A stretch of 64,000 nt of DNA, taken from positions 5,320,348 through 5,384,347 of the forward strand of contig CM055100.1 of assembly GCA_029204225.1 (NCBI GenBank). The letters run 5' to 3'. The position numbers were made by a program, and so were the translations under genes. This document shows positions 33,947 through 46,000 of this stretch, in pieces. Position 1 is the stretch's first letter; each line of letters opens with the position of its first letter. Source of the stretch: Diphasiastrum complanatum. Its lineage: Eukaryota > Streptophyta > Lycopodiopsida > Lycopodiales > Lycopodiaceae. Under the pieces are notes generated by a model. The model had not been told where the DNA came from. It searched no databases and saw nothing but the letters and a program-made list of their open reading frames with translations.

Positions 33947-34494
33947 TCAAAAAATGCAAATTCTAGCCAAGACTCTGGTGACAAACTGACAAAATTAGAT
34001 CACAAACGATTTGCAAAATTTTTCGCGGCACTCGAATTATTTATGTTTGAGTTGAATCAATTAGGGTCTATAACACAAGCAAACGAAACGAGACGAATTC
34101 TAAACGAAAATGTAACAAAACAAAGCGAAGCGAATTTTGCACTGACATTGATTCATGCTGGAAGCACAAAACTCCAAAGCCCACTGCCGGCTGTATCACT
34201 CCTACAATCCTTCAGAGAGTAGTCAGACACTACTGATCTACGTTAACAAATAAATGCAGCATTCAACAATATCAAACCAAGATGTGAAATTAGAATAAAC
34301 AAGTGAATCAGACACACGAATAGTAGCAAACAAATTTACATACAAGATCATTCAATCATCTAGAATAATAATGTGCACAACAACTACAAAATTATCTATT
34401 GATTTTTTTTTCGATTCTTCAAGCACTGCATGCAGATCCATGCAGTGCGTTGGTGTGAGAGAAATATTGTTCTCTCACGAATTTACATCTCGCT
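33947..34494. other. Foreign insert in Gypsy-2, left part
   Basis: Not gypsy coding sequence and not copia. Rich in AAACGA/GCGAA words. An open frame at 33941-34222 has no recognisable domain. A 10-bp perfect stem with 6-base loop (GCACTGCATG / CATGCAGTGC) lies at 34423-34448. The right counterpart is 40807-41220. Confidence 0.4.
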
Positions 34495-35356
34495 TGTTGA
34501 AAATTGTCACTTCTCACTTGACATTGGTTCATGTAAATATTGATCAAACATTAGAATATGTTGATGATATGATTTCACACGTGTGGAGCATGTTCCCATG
34601 TGTGAAAGGATGTACTTTTCATGTTTGTATATATCCAAATTGATTTTGTATCATTCTAGTTAGTGTGAACATGAAATGACTAGTTTTTAGTCAAGTTGAC
34701 TAGTCACCTACAAATTAGCTTTTCCTTGCATGTGCATGAGTAAATGCTCCCACATGGCAAGTGGATGTTCACATGTGTGTATAGAGTACTAGAAGATAAG
34801 AGTTGACCATTTTCCTTAGATCCTATTTTGTAGGGAATATTCCTATATTCTAGGAGACTAGCTTTTTGGATTTTAGTCATATTCTAGAAGGTCAACTATT
34901 GGATAAGGATCAAGGATGGATCAAATGGATAGATATGAGTGATGTGGCACTCTTCACACGTGTGAAGGCCTGCTGGACTGTACCAGACTCATGGATGTAC
35001 TTGATCCATAAAAGGATCATCATTTTGCTAAGAAAATTGATGAGACTTTTGCACTCTACACTTTTGTGAGATTTCTAGTCATTTGTCTTGTGATTTTTAT
35101 GCATGATTGCTATCTAGTATCATTGTACTTGTTGTTTCAGGTGCAGGCCGTACAGTGGACAGTACTCCACACGTGTGAAGCCGCTCTCACTAAAAAATGA
35201 TGTGTTGATCCATTGCTCTTGCTTAAATCCAAGTGTAGTGAATCTAGATCAAGATCTAATGTGTAGAACTTGATAGATTCATTGATTAAGCAACCAATAA
35301 CTCTCTATGATTGTAAAGTACAATCATTATTGTCCTAAAAACTGTAAAATTTATCA
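34495..35356 (+). repeat. 5' LTR of Copia-6
   Basis: TGTTGAAAATTG ... AAAATTTATCA, 862 bp. CACACGTGTG at 34576, 34955 and 35168, with CACATGTGTG at 34770. A TATA-like CCATAAAAGG lies at about 35003, at the place where the sister LTR has CTATAAAGG; transcription probably starts some 30 bp downstream. Confidence 0.95.
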
Positions 35357-35368
35357 TGGTATCAGAGC
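35357..35368 (+). promoter_or_regulatory. Primer binding site of Copia-6
   Basis: TGGTATCAGAGC directly after the LTR; initiator tRNA-Met type. Confidence 0.95.
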
Positions 35369-35950
35369 TAAGTAAGAGAGTGATCATTGAATCATAAATC
35401 TTGTAAAGATCATTGGCAAAATTTGTTTTTTGGCCAATACTAGTGAGGGCGAGTTCTTCTAGAGTGATAGCTTGTAATCATTTGGATCAAAACGACTTGG
35501 AGGCTGTGTATGTACTTTTCACACGTGTGAAACCGTACAACAACTTTCAATTCAAGTTACTTTGTGTTTTTTGGTCCCAAAATCACAATACTAGTTCATT
35601 TTTGGTGCTTTTTGAAGCATAGTATTGATCTAGATTCATTCTAACTAATGCCTATGACCAAATAGTGTTTTGGATCATTGAAGCATTTATTTTTAGAGTC
35701 TAAGATCAGATCTAAGAGGCTGATTTGTTCAGATCCTTAGTTGAAGTGAAATCTCTAAGAAAAGTGTAAAGCAATTTTTTTGTGAGAGTGAAAGCTAGAA
35801 ATTTTTGGTAAGATCTTTGAGTATCATTCAAGCTTGTGTGTTAGTTTGATAGAGACAAGCCTATAGGCATTCTAGTAAGCTTTAGGCCACTTCATAGATC
35901 TTTTAAAATTCAAAAATCTTTGTGATTTTTAAAAGAGCATTCATTCTAAA
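35369..35950 (+). other. Leader of Copia-6
   Basis: About 580 bases without a credible ORF. It carries one more CACACGTGTG palindrome at 35520-35529, outside the LTR. Confidence 0.7.
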
Positions 35951-38900
35951 ATGTCATCCATGGGTGGATATTTGATGGAACCAAGTGAGAGACTCACTTC
36001 CACAAATTATTCCATTTGGAAAGTGAGAATGGAATCACTCCTAGTGATCCATGATCTATATGACATAGTTCAAGGAGTAGAGGAAGAGCCTCAAACTCCC
36101 CAAGAACAAGCCAAATACAAGAAGAGAGCAAGATTAGCTCTACATTGCATAAAGTTAAATGTATGCAATGACCTCTTGAAAGAGGTGTCTTCTTGTACCT
36201 CATCCAAAGAGGCTTGGGATTCATTAAAGAGCATTTATGAATCCAACAATACTTCAAGAATCCTCATGCTAAGAAATCAAGTTTTCCAAAGCATGAAAGG
36301 AAGTGGAGAGAGTGGACAAGAGTATGTTCTTAGGATCAAATCTCTTAACAAGGAGTTAAGTGCAATAGGAGAGAAGATCCAAGATCAAGAACTAGTACAA
36401 ATCATTTTGAATGGTCTAAGTGATGAGTTTACCAACTTAGTCCAATCATTTGCCATTCAAGACTCTCTTCCATCCATTGAAAAGTTGCACAATGTTCTTG
36501 TGGCCGAGGAGAGTAGGCTTCTACACCTCAAGACAAGAATGGATAGCATGTCACTTAATGGAGGAGAGGAGAAAGCTAACTTTACATCTAAAGGCAAGAA
36601 AAAGCAAAATCCATTCAAGAAAAATCAAGGCAAGGAGGCCGAGATGAAGAATGGAGGATCTACCTCCAAAGGCAAAGTGAAGAACAAGGCAAAACTAAAG
36701 TGTTTCTTTTGTGGAAAGAAAGGACACTTTGCCTCAGAATGCTACTTGAAGAAGAATCAACAAGCCAAAGGAGATCAAGGGAACATTGCTCAAGAAGAAG
36801 AATATGAGGATGGATTCAACACATCCTTAATGGTTGCATCTACACCAACTTCAAGTCAAGACACATGGTGGATAGATAGTGGGGCTAGTTCCCACATGTC
36901 CTTTAACAAGCATTATTTTTCTACTCTTCTATCTTGTAATGACTCTAAGAAGTCAATATACACTGCTAGTGATCAAGCATGCAAGATAGATGGCATAGGA
37001 TCTATACCTCTTTGTTTAGGCACATCTAAAAGGATAGATCTAGATAATGTTTTGTATGTTCCTACCATTTCAAGAAACTTGCTTAGTGTAGGACAATTAA
37101 TGGACAATGGACTAGATGTACATTTCAAGAATGGAGTTTGTTCCATCTTGAAAAATGATAAGTGCATAGCTAGTGGCATTAATCAAGGTAGACTTTTCAA
37201 GTTGGATGCTAATGTTGCAAGTGAAAGTGTGAACTTGGCTAGGGAGGAGCTAACTCAAGTGGAGCTTTGGCATAAGAGATTAGGCCATCCTAATCTTCAA
37301 TCTATGGAGTCAATGGCAAGCAAGGAACTAGCTCTCGGCCTACCAAGAGCTTTCAAGAAGTGTGGAAAAATGTGTGAGGCATGTGGCCTTGCAAAGTCAC
37401 ACAAATCTTCTTACAAGAAATCTTCATCAAGATCTCTCTCTCCCTTGGATCTCATACATTCTGATGTACATAGTTTTTCACATGCAAGTAATGGAGGTGC
37501 CTTGATGTATGTAACTTTTATAGATGATTGTACTAGATTCACATGGATTGAGTTACTATCAAAGAAAAATCTTGTTTATGAAGCTTTCATTAAGTTCAAG
37601 TCTCTAGTAGAGAAACAACTTAGTACTTCTATCAAAGCACTAAGATGTGATAATGGAGGAGAGTACACCTCCAATAAAATGAAAGACTTTTGTGAGATCA
37701 ATGGTATTAAGTTACAATACACTTGTTCCTACACCCCTCAACAAAATGGGGTGGCCGAGAGGAAAAATAGGAGTCTATGTGAGTGTGCAAAGTCCTTGAG
37801 GCTTGATGCATCACTTCCCATCTCATTTTGGGGAGAAGCCATAACATGTGCTAATTATTTGTGTAATAGACTTCCTAGTAGTGCTATAGATGGGATCTCA
37901 CCTTATCAAGCCTTGTTTGATAAGAAACCCAATGTAAAATATTTTAAGATCTTTGGATGTACTTGTTATGTACACATTCCTTTGGAGACTAGAAGGAAAG
38001 AAGATGCTACCTCCTTCAAAGGAATCTTTGTTGGCTATGGAGAAAATAGCAAGGGATATAGGATATATGATCCTACATCCAAGAAAGTAAAGGTAAGCAA
38101 GGATGTACTTTTTGATGAGTCACAATTTGCTAAGAGCTTGTCAAATGGATCTAACCCATTGTGCATTGAAGATCTTGACAAATCCGAGGAGGATCTTGAC
38201 AAACCCGAGGAGGATCATGACAAACCCGAGGATGGAGATTTGGATCCAAGTCAAAAGGGGCCAAGAAGATCATCAAGGAGCAAGGCCGAGCCCTCAAGGC
38301 TTACCTATGTGGACAAGGGAAAGCAAAAGGAAGGCTCTACATCTTCTACCTCTTACTCTTTTTTAGCTACATTGATTGAAGAACCATCATCTTTTGAAGA
38401 AGCATGTAAATCTAAAGTTTGGAGAGATGCAATGCAAGTAGAGTATGATGCATTAGAAGAAAATCATACTTGGAATCTTGTAAATCTTCCAAGAGGAAAG
38501 AAACCACTTGCATGTAAGTGGATTTATAGAATTAAGTACAATCAAGATGGATCTATTAGTAAATACAAAGCTAGGCTTGTTGCTAAGGGATTTCTTCAAA
38601 TAAAAGGATTGGATTATGAAGAAACATTTGCACCTGTAGCTAAGCTTGTAACTATTAGATTAATCATTTGCATTGCTACTTTGTTCAAATGGGATCTCTA
38701 CCAAATGGATGTGACAAATGCCTTCTTGAATGGCTTCTTAGAAGAGGAAATCTACATGATGCAACCCGAGGGCTTCATCAAGATTGGTGAGGAGCAAAAG
38801 GTGTGCTACTTAAGGAAGAGCCTATATGGCTTGAAGCAAGCACCTAGAGCTTGGTACTCTAGGTTGCATGATTTTCTCTATTCCCTTGGCTTTGTACTAA

Positions 38901-39931
38901 GTGCTTATGAACCTTCTTTATATTTCAAATGTAATGAAGGAAAGATCATCATTTTGGTTCTTTATGTTGATGACATCATTATGACAGGAAATGATGATGA
39001 TGGCATAGGCAAAGTAAAAGTTGACTTATCTAGTGAGTTCAAGATGGTAGATCTAGGCTTCCTAAAGTTTATACTTGGGATAGAAGTGTCTAGAAGTAGC
39101 AATTGTACTTTCATAAGTCAATCTAAGTATGCTACTTCCATTCTTGAAAGATTTGGTATGAAAGATTGTAAGGGGATTGACACCCCTATGGAGCATGTTG
39201 TGAAAGCAACTAATGAAGGTGATGAAGCATCCTTTGAGGACATCACTCTCTTTAGGAAGCTTATAGGCTCTCTAATCTATTTAACCATCACTAGACCTGA
39301 CTTAAGTTTTTGTGTAAGCAAGTTGAGTCAAAGTATGCAAGCTCCTTTAATTCATCATTGGAAAAGTGCCAAGAGAGTACTTAGATATGTTTCTAGTACT
39401 AGATTTTTTGGTATACTTTATGAAGGATCTAACTTGCACTTGAGAGCCTACTCGGATTCAGATTTTGCAGGTGACAAGATGGATAGGAAGTCCATTAGTG
39501 CATTTGCAACATTTCTTTGTGGAGGAGTGATATCTTGGCTTTCCAAAAAGCAAGATACAATCTCACTATCTTCTTGTGAAGCCGAGTACAAGGCATTGAC
39601 TTCAACAACCAAAGAGCTCTTATGGCTAAGAAGACTCTTGATGGAACTACATGTGCTAGAGGCCGAGGAGATCCCTTACATATTTTGTGACAATCAAGCT
39701 TCTCAACAAATTGCTTCAAATCCTATCTTCCATGCTAGAACAAAGCATATTGAGATAGCTCACCACTTTGTGAGGGAGAAGGTACAATCCAAGGAAGTGC
39801 AACTACATCATGTACCATCATCCGAATGCATAGCTGATATCTTAACCAAACCATTGTCCAAAGATCCATTTTTTAAGTTAAGATATGCTCTTGGAATTGT
39901 AGATAGATGTACACTAGATTTGCCAAGTTAG
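35951..39931 (+). CDS. Copia Gag-Pol polyprotein, 1326 aa, intact
   Basis: Single frame from MSSMGGYLMEPSERL to TAG. Gag capsid (UBN2 type) at about residues 15-200. Zinc knuckle CFFCGKKGHFASEC at 251-264. Aspartic protease DSGAS at 309-313. Pre-integrase zinc domain with H441, H446, C475 and C478. Integrase triad D505, D567, E603, spaced D-35-E. The Glu/Asp-rich linker holds two EDLDKPEED-type repeats near 745-760. Reverse transcriptase has D920 in QMDVTNAFLNG and YVDD at 1005-1008. RNase H has D1169, E1210 and D1247 and ends near ADILTKPL. Length and order match autonomous copia elements that fuse Gag and Pol in one frame. It acts in cytoplasmic virus-like particles, then in the nucleus. 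A possible downstream start at the second Met (residue 4) would change little. Confidence 0.97.
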   Translation: MSSMGGYLMEPSERLTSTNYSIWKVRMESLLVIHDLYDIVQGVEEEPQTPQEQAKYKKRARLALHCIKLNVCNDLLKEVSSCTSSKEAWDSLKSIYESNNTSRILMLRNQVFQSMKGSGESGQEYVLRIKSLNKELSAIGEKIQDQELVQIILNGLSDEFTNLVQSFAIQDSLPSIEKLHNVLVAEESRLLHLKTRMDSMSLNGGEEKANFTSKGKKKQNPFKKNQGKEAEMKNGGSTSKGKVKNKAKLKCFFCGKKGHFASECYLKKNQQAKGDQGNIAQEEEYEDGFNTSLMVASTPTSSQDTWWIDSGASSHMSFNKHYFSTLLSCNDSKKSIYTASDQACKIDGIGSIPLCLGTSKRIDLDNVLYVPTISRNLLSVGQLMDNGLDVHFKNGVCSILKNDKCIASGINQGRLFKLDANVASESVNLAREELTQVELWHKRLGHPNLQSMESMASKELALGLPRAFKKCGKMCEACGLAKSHKSSYKKSSSRSLSPLDLIHSDVHSFSHASNGGALMYVTFIDDCTRFTWIELLSKKNLVYEAFIKFKSLVEKQLSTSIKALRCDNGGEYTSNKMKDFCEINGIKLQYTCSYTPQQNGVAERKNRSLCECAKSLRLDASLPISFWGEAITCANYLCNRLPSSAIDGISPYQALFDKKPNVKYFKIFGCTCYVHIPLETRRKEDATSFKGIFVGYGENSKGYRIYDPTSKKVKVSKDVLFDESQFAKSLSNGSNPLCIEDLDKSEEDLDKPEEDHDKPEDGDLDPSQKGPRRSSRSKAEPSRLTYVDKGKQKEGSTSSTSYSFLATLIEEPSSFEEACKSKVWRDAMQVEYDALEENHTWNLVNLPRGKKPLACKWIYRIKYNQDGSISKYKARLVAKGFLQIKGLDYEETFAPVAKLVTIRLIICIATLFKWDLYQMDVTNAFLNGFLEEEIYMMQPEGFIKIGEEQKVCYLRKSLYGLKQAPRAWYSRLHDFLYSLGFVLSAYEPSLYFKCNEGKIIILVLYVDDIIMTGNDDDGIGKVKVDLSSEFKMVDLGFLKFILGIEVSRSSNCTFISQSKYATSILERFGMKDCKGIDTPMEHVVKATNEGDEASFEDITLFRKLIGSLIYLTITRPDLSFCVSKLSQSMQAPLIHHWKSAKRVLRYVSSTRFFGILYEGSNLHLRAYSDSDFAGDKMDRKSISAFATFLCGGVISWLSKKQDTISLSSCEAEYKALTSTTKELLWLRRLLMELHVLEAEEIPYIFCDNQASQQIASNPIFHARTKHIEIAHHFVREKVQSKEVQLHHVPSSECIADILTKPLSKDPFFKLRYALGIVDRCTLDLPS

Positions 39932-39944
39932 AAGTGAGGAGGAG
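39932..39944 (+). promoter_or_regulatory. Polypurine tract of Copia-6
   Basis: AAGTGAGGAGGAG between the stop codon and the 3' LTR. Confidence 0.9.
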
Positions 39945-40806
39945 TGTTGAAAATTGTCACTTCTCACTTGACATTGGTTCATGTAAATATTGATCAAACA
40001 TTAGAATATGTTGATGATATGATTTCACACGTGTGGAGCATGTTCCCATGTGTGAAAGGATGTACTTTTCATGTTTGTATATATCCAAATTGATTTTGTA
40101 TCATTCTAGTTAGTGTGAACATGAAATGACTAGTTTTTAGTCAAGTTGACTAGTCACCTACAAATTAGCTTTTCCTTGCATGTGCATGAGTAAATGCTCC
40201 CACATGGCAAGTGGATGTTCACATGTGTGTATAGAGTACTAGAAGATAAGAGTTGACCATTTTCCTTAGATCCTATTTTGTAGGGAATATTCCTATATTC
40301 TAGGAGACTAGCTTTTTGGATTTTAGTCATATTCTAGAAGGTCAACTATTGGATAAGGATCAAGGATGGATCAAATGGATAGATATGAGTGATGTGGCAC
40401 TCTTCACACGTGTGAAGGCCTGCTGGACTGTACCAGACTCATGGATGTACTTGATCCATAAAAGGATCATCATTTTGCTAAGAAAATTGATGAGACTTTT
40501 GCACTCTACACTTTTGTGAGATTTCTAGTCATTTGTCTTGTGATTTTTATGCATGATTGCTATCTAGTATCATTGTACTTGTTGTTTCAGGTGCAGGCCG
40601 TACAGTGGACAGTACTCCACACGTGTGAAGCCGCTCTCACTAAAAAATGATGTGTTGATCCATTGCTCTTGCTTAAATCCAAGTGTAGTGAATCTAGATC
40701 AAGATCTAATGTGTAGAACTTGATAGATTCATTGATTAAGCAACCAATAACTCTCTATGATTGTAAAGTACAATCATTATTGTCCTAAAAACTGTAAAAT
40801 TTATCA
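39945..40806 (+). repeat. 3' LTR of Copia-6
   Basis: 862 bp, no difference seen from 34495-35356 on visual comparison. The same palindromes and TATA-like element are present. Confidence 0.95.
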
Positions 40807-41220
40807 CTTACTAGCGAAATTTGGATCTACTGATCCTATTACAGAATTATCTCGCACGCAAGCGGATTTGTATTCTGTATTTTTCGTCTTCTAATGTCTT
40901 GTCTTGCTTACTAGCATTAGACTTATTGTAATATGTATCAACTAGAAAGTAAGTTCGCGAACAATTTCGTGTCGCGTTCTTGTAACTTACAGATTAGAAA
41001 AGATTAAACATCTACAACTAATTCACGAATTACAAGAGTGGCATATTAGCCATGATCTAGAACAATTCTGATGATGTCATGATATCAGTATATCTGTATC
41101 CAAAGGTATTTGGCTGATTTTTTTGATGGTTGTTCGTGGGGAATGATTGATTTTGTGTCGTGTCGTGTCATGTCGTCTTTTGTCAAAGGTTTAAAATTGA
41201 AAGCTAGCAAAGCTTTGGCA
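40807..41220. other. Foreign insert in Gypsy-2, right part
   Basis: AT-rich with TTCGCGAACA and a short CGTGT repeat (about 41155-41180). No ORF or domain. It resumes gypsy sequence at about 41230. Confidence 0.4.
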
Positions 41221-41616
41221 TTAGAAACAAAATGTTTCTTCATTGTCGTACTTCAATATAATTACTTTTGGCAATTTTATTGTTGGTTTATCGGGAATAT
41301 CACGTACTTCAAATCTGGTAGGATCCATGTGATTTAGAATCTGCTCATGTATAAGTTCTGCATTGTCATCATAAGTCAAGGCGTGACTCACATGAATGAG
41401 TTCATCTTCAATCAGATCTGGTATGGGTTCTATTGATATCCAAGCTACGTTCAACACGTTCAATGAAAAAGTGATCGGTGTATTCAAAATTCAATCCAGT
41501 AATGAAATCTCGCTCAATTCGGACTGATTATCTTGTTAACACATATAGCCTGCTGTACAATCAATTGTTGCAAGAGCTTGATTCCAAGTTGATAGTACCG
41601 ATTTGAGAGTCATAAT
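41221..41616 (-). pseudogene. Gypsy-2 protease-region fragment
   Basis: Minus strand NTPITFSLNVLNVAWISIEP, FEVRDIPDKPTIKLPKV. This is the segment expected just upstream of the linker at 33946, so the two pieces belong to one element split by 7.3 kb of insert. A close relative is at 46625-47242. The right end is cut by the copia LTR at 41617. Confidence 0.8.
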
Positions 41617-42479
41617 TGCTGAAAATTATCACTTCTCACTTGACATTGGTAATTGTAAATATTGACCAAACATTAGAATAATGTTGATGATCTGATTTCA
41701 CACATGTGGAGCCTGTTCCCCACGTGTAAAAGGATGTACTTTTCATACTTGTATATATCTAAATTGATTTTGTATCAATCTAGTTAGTGTGAACGTGATA
41801 TGGCTAGTTTTTAGTCAAGTTGACTAGTCACCTAGAAATTAGCTTTTCCTTGCATGTGCATGAGTAAATGCTCCCACATGGCAAGTGGATGTTCACACAT
41901 GTGTATAGAGTAGTAGAAGATAAGAGTTGACCATTTTTCTTAGATCCTATTTTGTAGGAAATATTCCTATATTCTAGGAGACTAGCTTTTTGGATTTTAG
42001 CCATATTCTAGAAGGTCAACTTTGGATAAGGATCAAGGATGGATCAAATGGATAGATCTGAGTGATGTGGCACTCTTCACATGTGTGAAGACATGCTAGA
42101 CTATACCAGACTTGTGGATGTACTTGATCCATAAAAGGATCATCATTTTGCTAAGAAGATTGATGAGACTTTTGCATTCTACACTTTTGTGAGGTTTCTA
42201 GTCATTTGTCTTGTGATTTCTATGAATGATTGCTATCTAGGATTTTTGTACTTGTTGTTTCAGGTGCAGACCATACTGTGGACAATACTCCATACGTGTG
42301 AGGCCGCTCTCACTAATTTATGATGTGTTGATCCATTGCTCTTGCTTAAATCCAAGTGTAGTGAATCTAGATCAAGATCTAATGTGTAGAACTTGATAGA
42401 TCCATTGATTAAGCAATCAATAACTCTCTATGATTGTAAAGTACAATCATTATTGTCCTAAAAACTATAAAATTTATCA
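41617..42479 (+). repeat. 5' LTR of Copia-7
   Basis: 863 bp, TGCTGAAAATTATC ... AATTTATCA, diverged by point changes from the Copia-6 LTR. The primer site that follows is decayed (TGAAATCAAAGC). Confidence 0.9.
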
Positions 42480-43072
42480 TGAAATCAAAGCTAAGTAAGA
42501 GAGTGATCATTGAATCATAAATCTTGTAAAGATCATTGGCAAAATTTGTTTTTGGCCAATACTAGTGAGGGCGAGTTCATCTAAAGTTATAGCTTGAATT
42601 CATTTGGATCAAAACGACTTGGAGGCTGTGTATGGACTTTTCACACGTGTGAAACTGTACAACAACTTTCATTTCAAGTTACTTTGTGTTTTTTGGTCCC
42701 AAAATCACAATACTAGTTCATTTTTTGTGCTTTTTGAAGCATAATATTGATCTAGATTCAATCTAGCTAATGCTTATGACCAAATAGAGTTTTGGATCAT
42801 TGAAGCATTTCTTTTTAGAGTCTAAGGTCAAAGCATAGAGGCTGATTTGTTCTGATCCTTAGTTCAAGTGAAATCTCTAAGAAAAGTGTAAAGCAATTTT
42901 TTTTGTGAGAGTGAAAGCTAGGATTTTTTGGCATGATCTTTGTGTATCACTCAAGCTTGTGTGCTAGTTTGATAAAGACAAGCCTATAGGCATTCTAGTA
43001 ATCTTTAGGCCTTTCATAGATTTTTTAAAATTCAGAAATCTTTGTGATTTTAAGAAGAACATTCATTCTACA

Positions 43073-46000
43073 ATATCATCCATGGACGGATACTTGATGG
43101 AATCAAGTGAGAGACTCACTTCCACAAATTATTCCATTTGGAAAGTGAGAATGGAATCACCCCGAGTGATCCATGATCTATTTGACATAGTTCAAGGAGT
43201 TGAGGAAGAGCCTCAAAATATCCAAGAACAAGCCAAATACAAGAAGAGAGCATGATTAGCTCTACATTGCATAAAGTTAAATGTATGCAATGACCTCTTG
43301 AAAGAGGTGTCTTCTTGTACCTCATCCAAAAAGGCTTGGGATTCATTAAAGAGCATCTATGAATCCAATAATACTTCAAGAATCCTCATGCTAAGAAACC
43401 AAGTTTTCCAAGGCATGAAAGGAAGTGGAGAGAGTGGACAAGAGTATGTCCTTAGGATCAAATCTCTTAGCAAGGAGTTAAGTGCAATAGGAGAGAAGAT
43501 CCGAGATCAAGAGCTAGTACAAATCATCTTGAATGGTCTAGGTGATGAGTTCACCAACTTAGTCCAATCATTTTCCATTCAAGACACTCTTCCATCCATT
43601 GAAAAGTTGCACAATGTTCTTGTGGCTGAGGAGAGTAGGCTTCTAGCAACATCGATTCAAGAAAAATCAAGGCAAGGAGGCCGAGATGAAGAATGGAGGA
43701 TCTACTTCCAAAGGCAAAGTGAAGAACAAGGCAAAACTCAAGTGTTTCTTTTGTGGAAAGAAAGGACACTTTGCCTCAGAATGCTACTTGAAGAAGAATC
43801 AACAAGCCAATGGAGATCAAGAAAACATTGCTCAAGAAGGAAGAAGATGAGGATGGATTCAACACATCCTTGATGGTTGCATCTACACCAACTTCAAGTC
43901 AAGACACATGGTGGATAGATAGTGGGGCTAGTTCCCACATGTCTTTTAAGAAGCATTATTTTTCTACTCTTCTATCTTGTAATGACTCTAAGAAGTCAAT
44001 ATACACTTCTAGTGATCAAGCATGCAAGATAGATGGCATAGGATCTATACCTCTTTGCTTAGGCACATCTAAAAAGATAGATCTAGATAATGTTTTGTAT
44101 GTTCCTACCATTTCAAGAAACTTGCTTAGTGTAGGACAATTAATGGATAATGGACTAGATGTTCATTTCAAAAATGATAAGTGCATATCTAGTGGCATTA
44201 AGCAAGGTAGACTTTTCAAGTCGGATGCTTATGTTGCAAGTGAGATTGTGAACTTGGCTAGGGAGGAGCCATCTCAAGTGGAGCTATGGCATAAGAGATT
44301 AGGCCATCCTAATCTTCTATCTATGGAGTCAGCGACAAGCAAGGAACTAGCTCTCGGCCTACCAAGAGCCTTCAAGAAGCGTGGAAAGATGTGTGAGGCA
44401 TGTGACCTTGCAAAGTCACACAAATCTTCTTACAAGAGATCTTCATCAAGATCTACCTCCCCCTTGGATCTCATACATTCTGATGTACATAGCTTTTCAC
44501 ATGCAAGTAATGGAGGTGCTTTGATGTATGTAACTTTTATAGATGATTGTACGGGATTCACATGGATTGAGTTACTATCAAAGAAAAGTCTTGTTTATGA
44601 AGCTTTCATTAAGCAAGTCTCTAGTAGAGAAACAACTTAGTACTTCCATCAAAGCACTAAGATGTGATAATGGAGGAGAGTACACCTCCAATAAAATGAA
44701 AGACTTTTGTGAGATCAATGGCATTAAGTTGAAATACACTTGTTCCAACACCCGCCCAACAAAATGGGTTGGCTGAGAGGAAAAATAGGAGTCTATGTGA
44801 GTGTGCAAAGTTTTTAAGACTTGATGCATCACTTCCCATATCATTTTGGGGAGAAGCTATAACATGTGCTAATTACTTGTGTAATAGACTTCCTAGTAGT
44901 GCTATAGATGGGATCTCACCTTATCAAGCCTTGTTTGATAAGAAACCCAATGTAAAAGATTGTATTTGTTATGTTCACATCCCTTTGGAGACTAGAAGGA
45001 AAAAAGATGCTATCTCCTTCAAAGGGATCTTTGTTGGCTATGGAGAAAATAGCAAGGGCTATAGGATATATGATCCTATATCCAAGAAAGTAAAGGTGAG
45101 CAAGGATGTACTTTTTGATGAGTCACAATTTGCCAAGAGCTTGTCAAATGGATCTAACCCATTGTGCATTGAAGATCTTGATAGACCCGAGGAGGATCTT
45201 GACAAACCCGAGGATGGAGACATGGATCCAAGTCAAAAGGGACCGAGAAGATCATCAAGAAGCAAGGCCGAGCCCTCAAGGCTCACCTATGTGGAGAAGG
45301 GAAAGCAAAAGGAAGACTCTACACCTTCTACCTCTTACTCCTTCTTAGCTACATTGCTTGACGAACCATCATCTTTTGAAGAAGCATATAAATCTAAAGT
45401 TTGGAGAGATGCAATGCAAGTAGAGTATGATGCATTAGAAGAAAATCATACTTGGAATCTTGTAAATCTTCCAAGAGAGAAGAAACCACTTGCATGTACG
45501 TGGATTTATAGAATAAAGTACAATAAAGATGGATCTATTAGTAAGTACAAAGCTAGGCTTGTTGCTAAGGGATTTCTTCAAATAAAAGGATTGGATTATG
45601 AAGAAACATTTGCACCTGTAGCTAAGCTTGTAACTATCAGAATAATCATTTGCATTGCTACTTTGTTCAAGTGGGATCTCTACCAAATGGATGTGACAAA
45701 TGCCTTCTTGAATGGCTTCTTAGAAGAGGAAATCTAAATGATGTAACCCGAGGGCTTCATCAAGGTTGGTGAGGAGCAAAAGGTGTGCTACTTAAGGAAG
45801 AGCCTATATGGCTTGAAGCAAGCACCTAGAGCTTGGTACTCTAGGTTGCATGATTTTCTCTATTATCTTGGCTTTGTACTAAGTGCTTATGAACCTTCTT
45901 TATATTTCAAATGTAATGAAGGAATGATCATCATTTTGGTACTTTATGTTGATGACATCATTTTGACAAGAAATGATGATGAAGGTATAAGCAAAGTAAA

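Larger units (their letters stand above)
34495..40806 (+). mobile_element. Structurally intact Ty1/copia retrotransposon (Copia-6)
   Basis: 6,312 bp: LTR (862) - tRNA-Met primer site - leader - one 1326-codon Gag-Pol frame - polypurine tract - LTR (862). Reading the two LTRs side by side I found no difference. All catalytic motifs are present. This is the only element in the window that could still be autonomous. A 5-bp target duplication is not visible (TCGCT on the left, CTTAC on the right). Confidence 0.95.

Noticed and set aside
34423-34448. Short hairpin as a terminator or miRNA precursor
   Set aside because: The 10-bp stem is too short for a miRNA precursor, and there is no transcription unit around it. 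Recorded only as structure inside the insert.
34866-35069. 67-codon frame present in both Copia-6 LTRs as an LTR-encoded protein
   Set aside because: It is duplicated only because the LTRs are identical. Composition is non-specific and the frame is not kept in the older LTR copies.
35994-36257. Antisense frame in Copia-6 Gag
   Set aside because: Shadow of the Gag coding strand; the related antisense frame at 43116-43379 reflects conservation of the sense protein.
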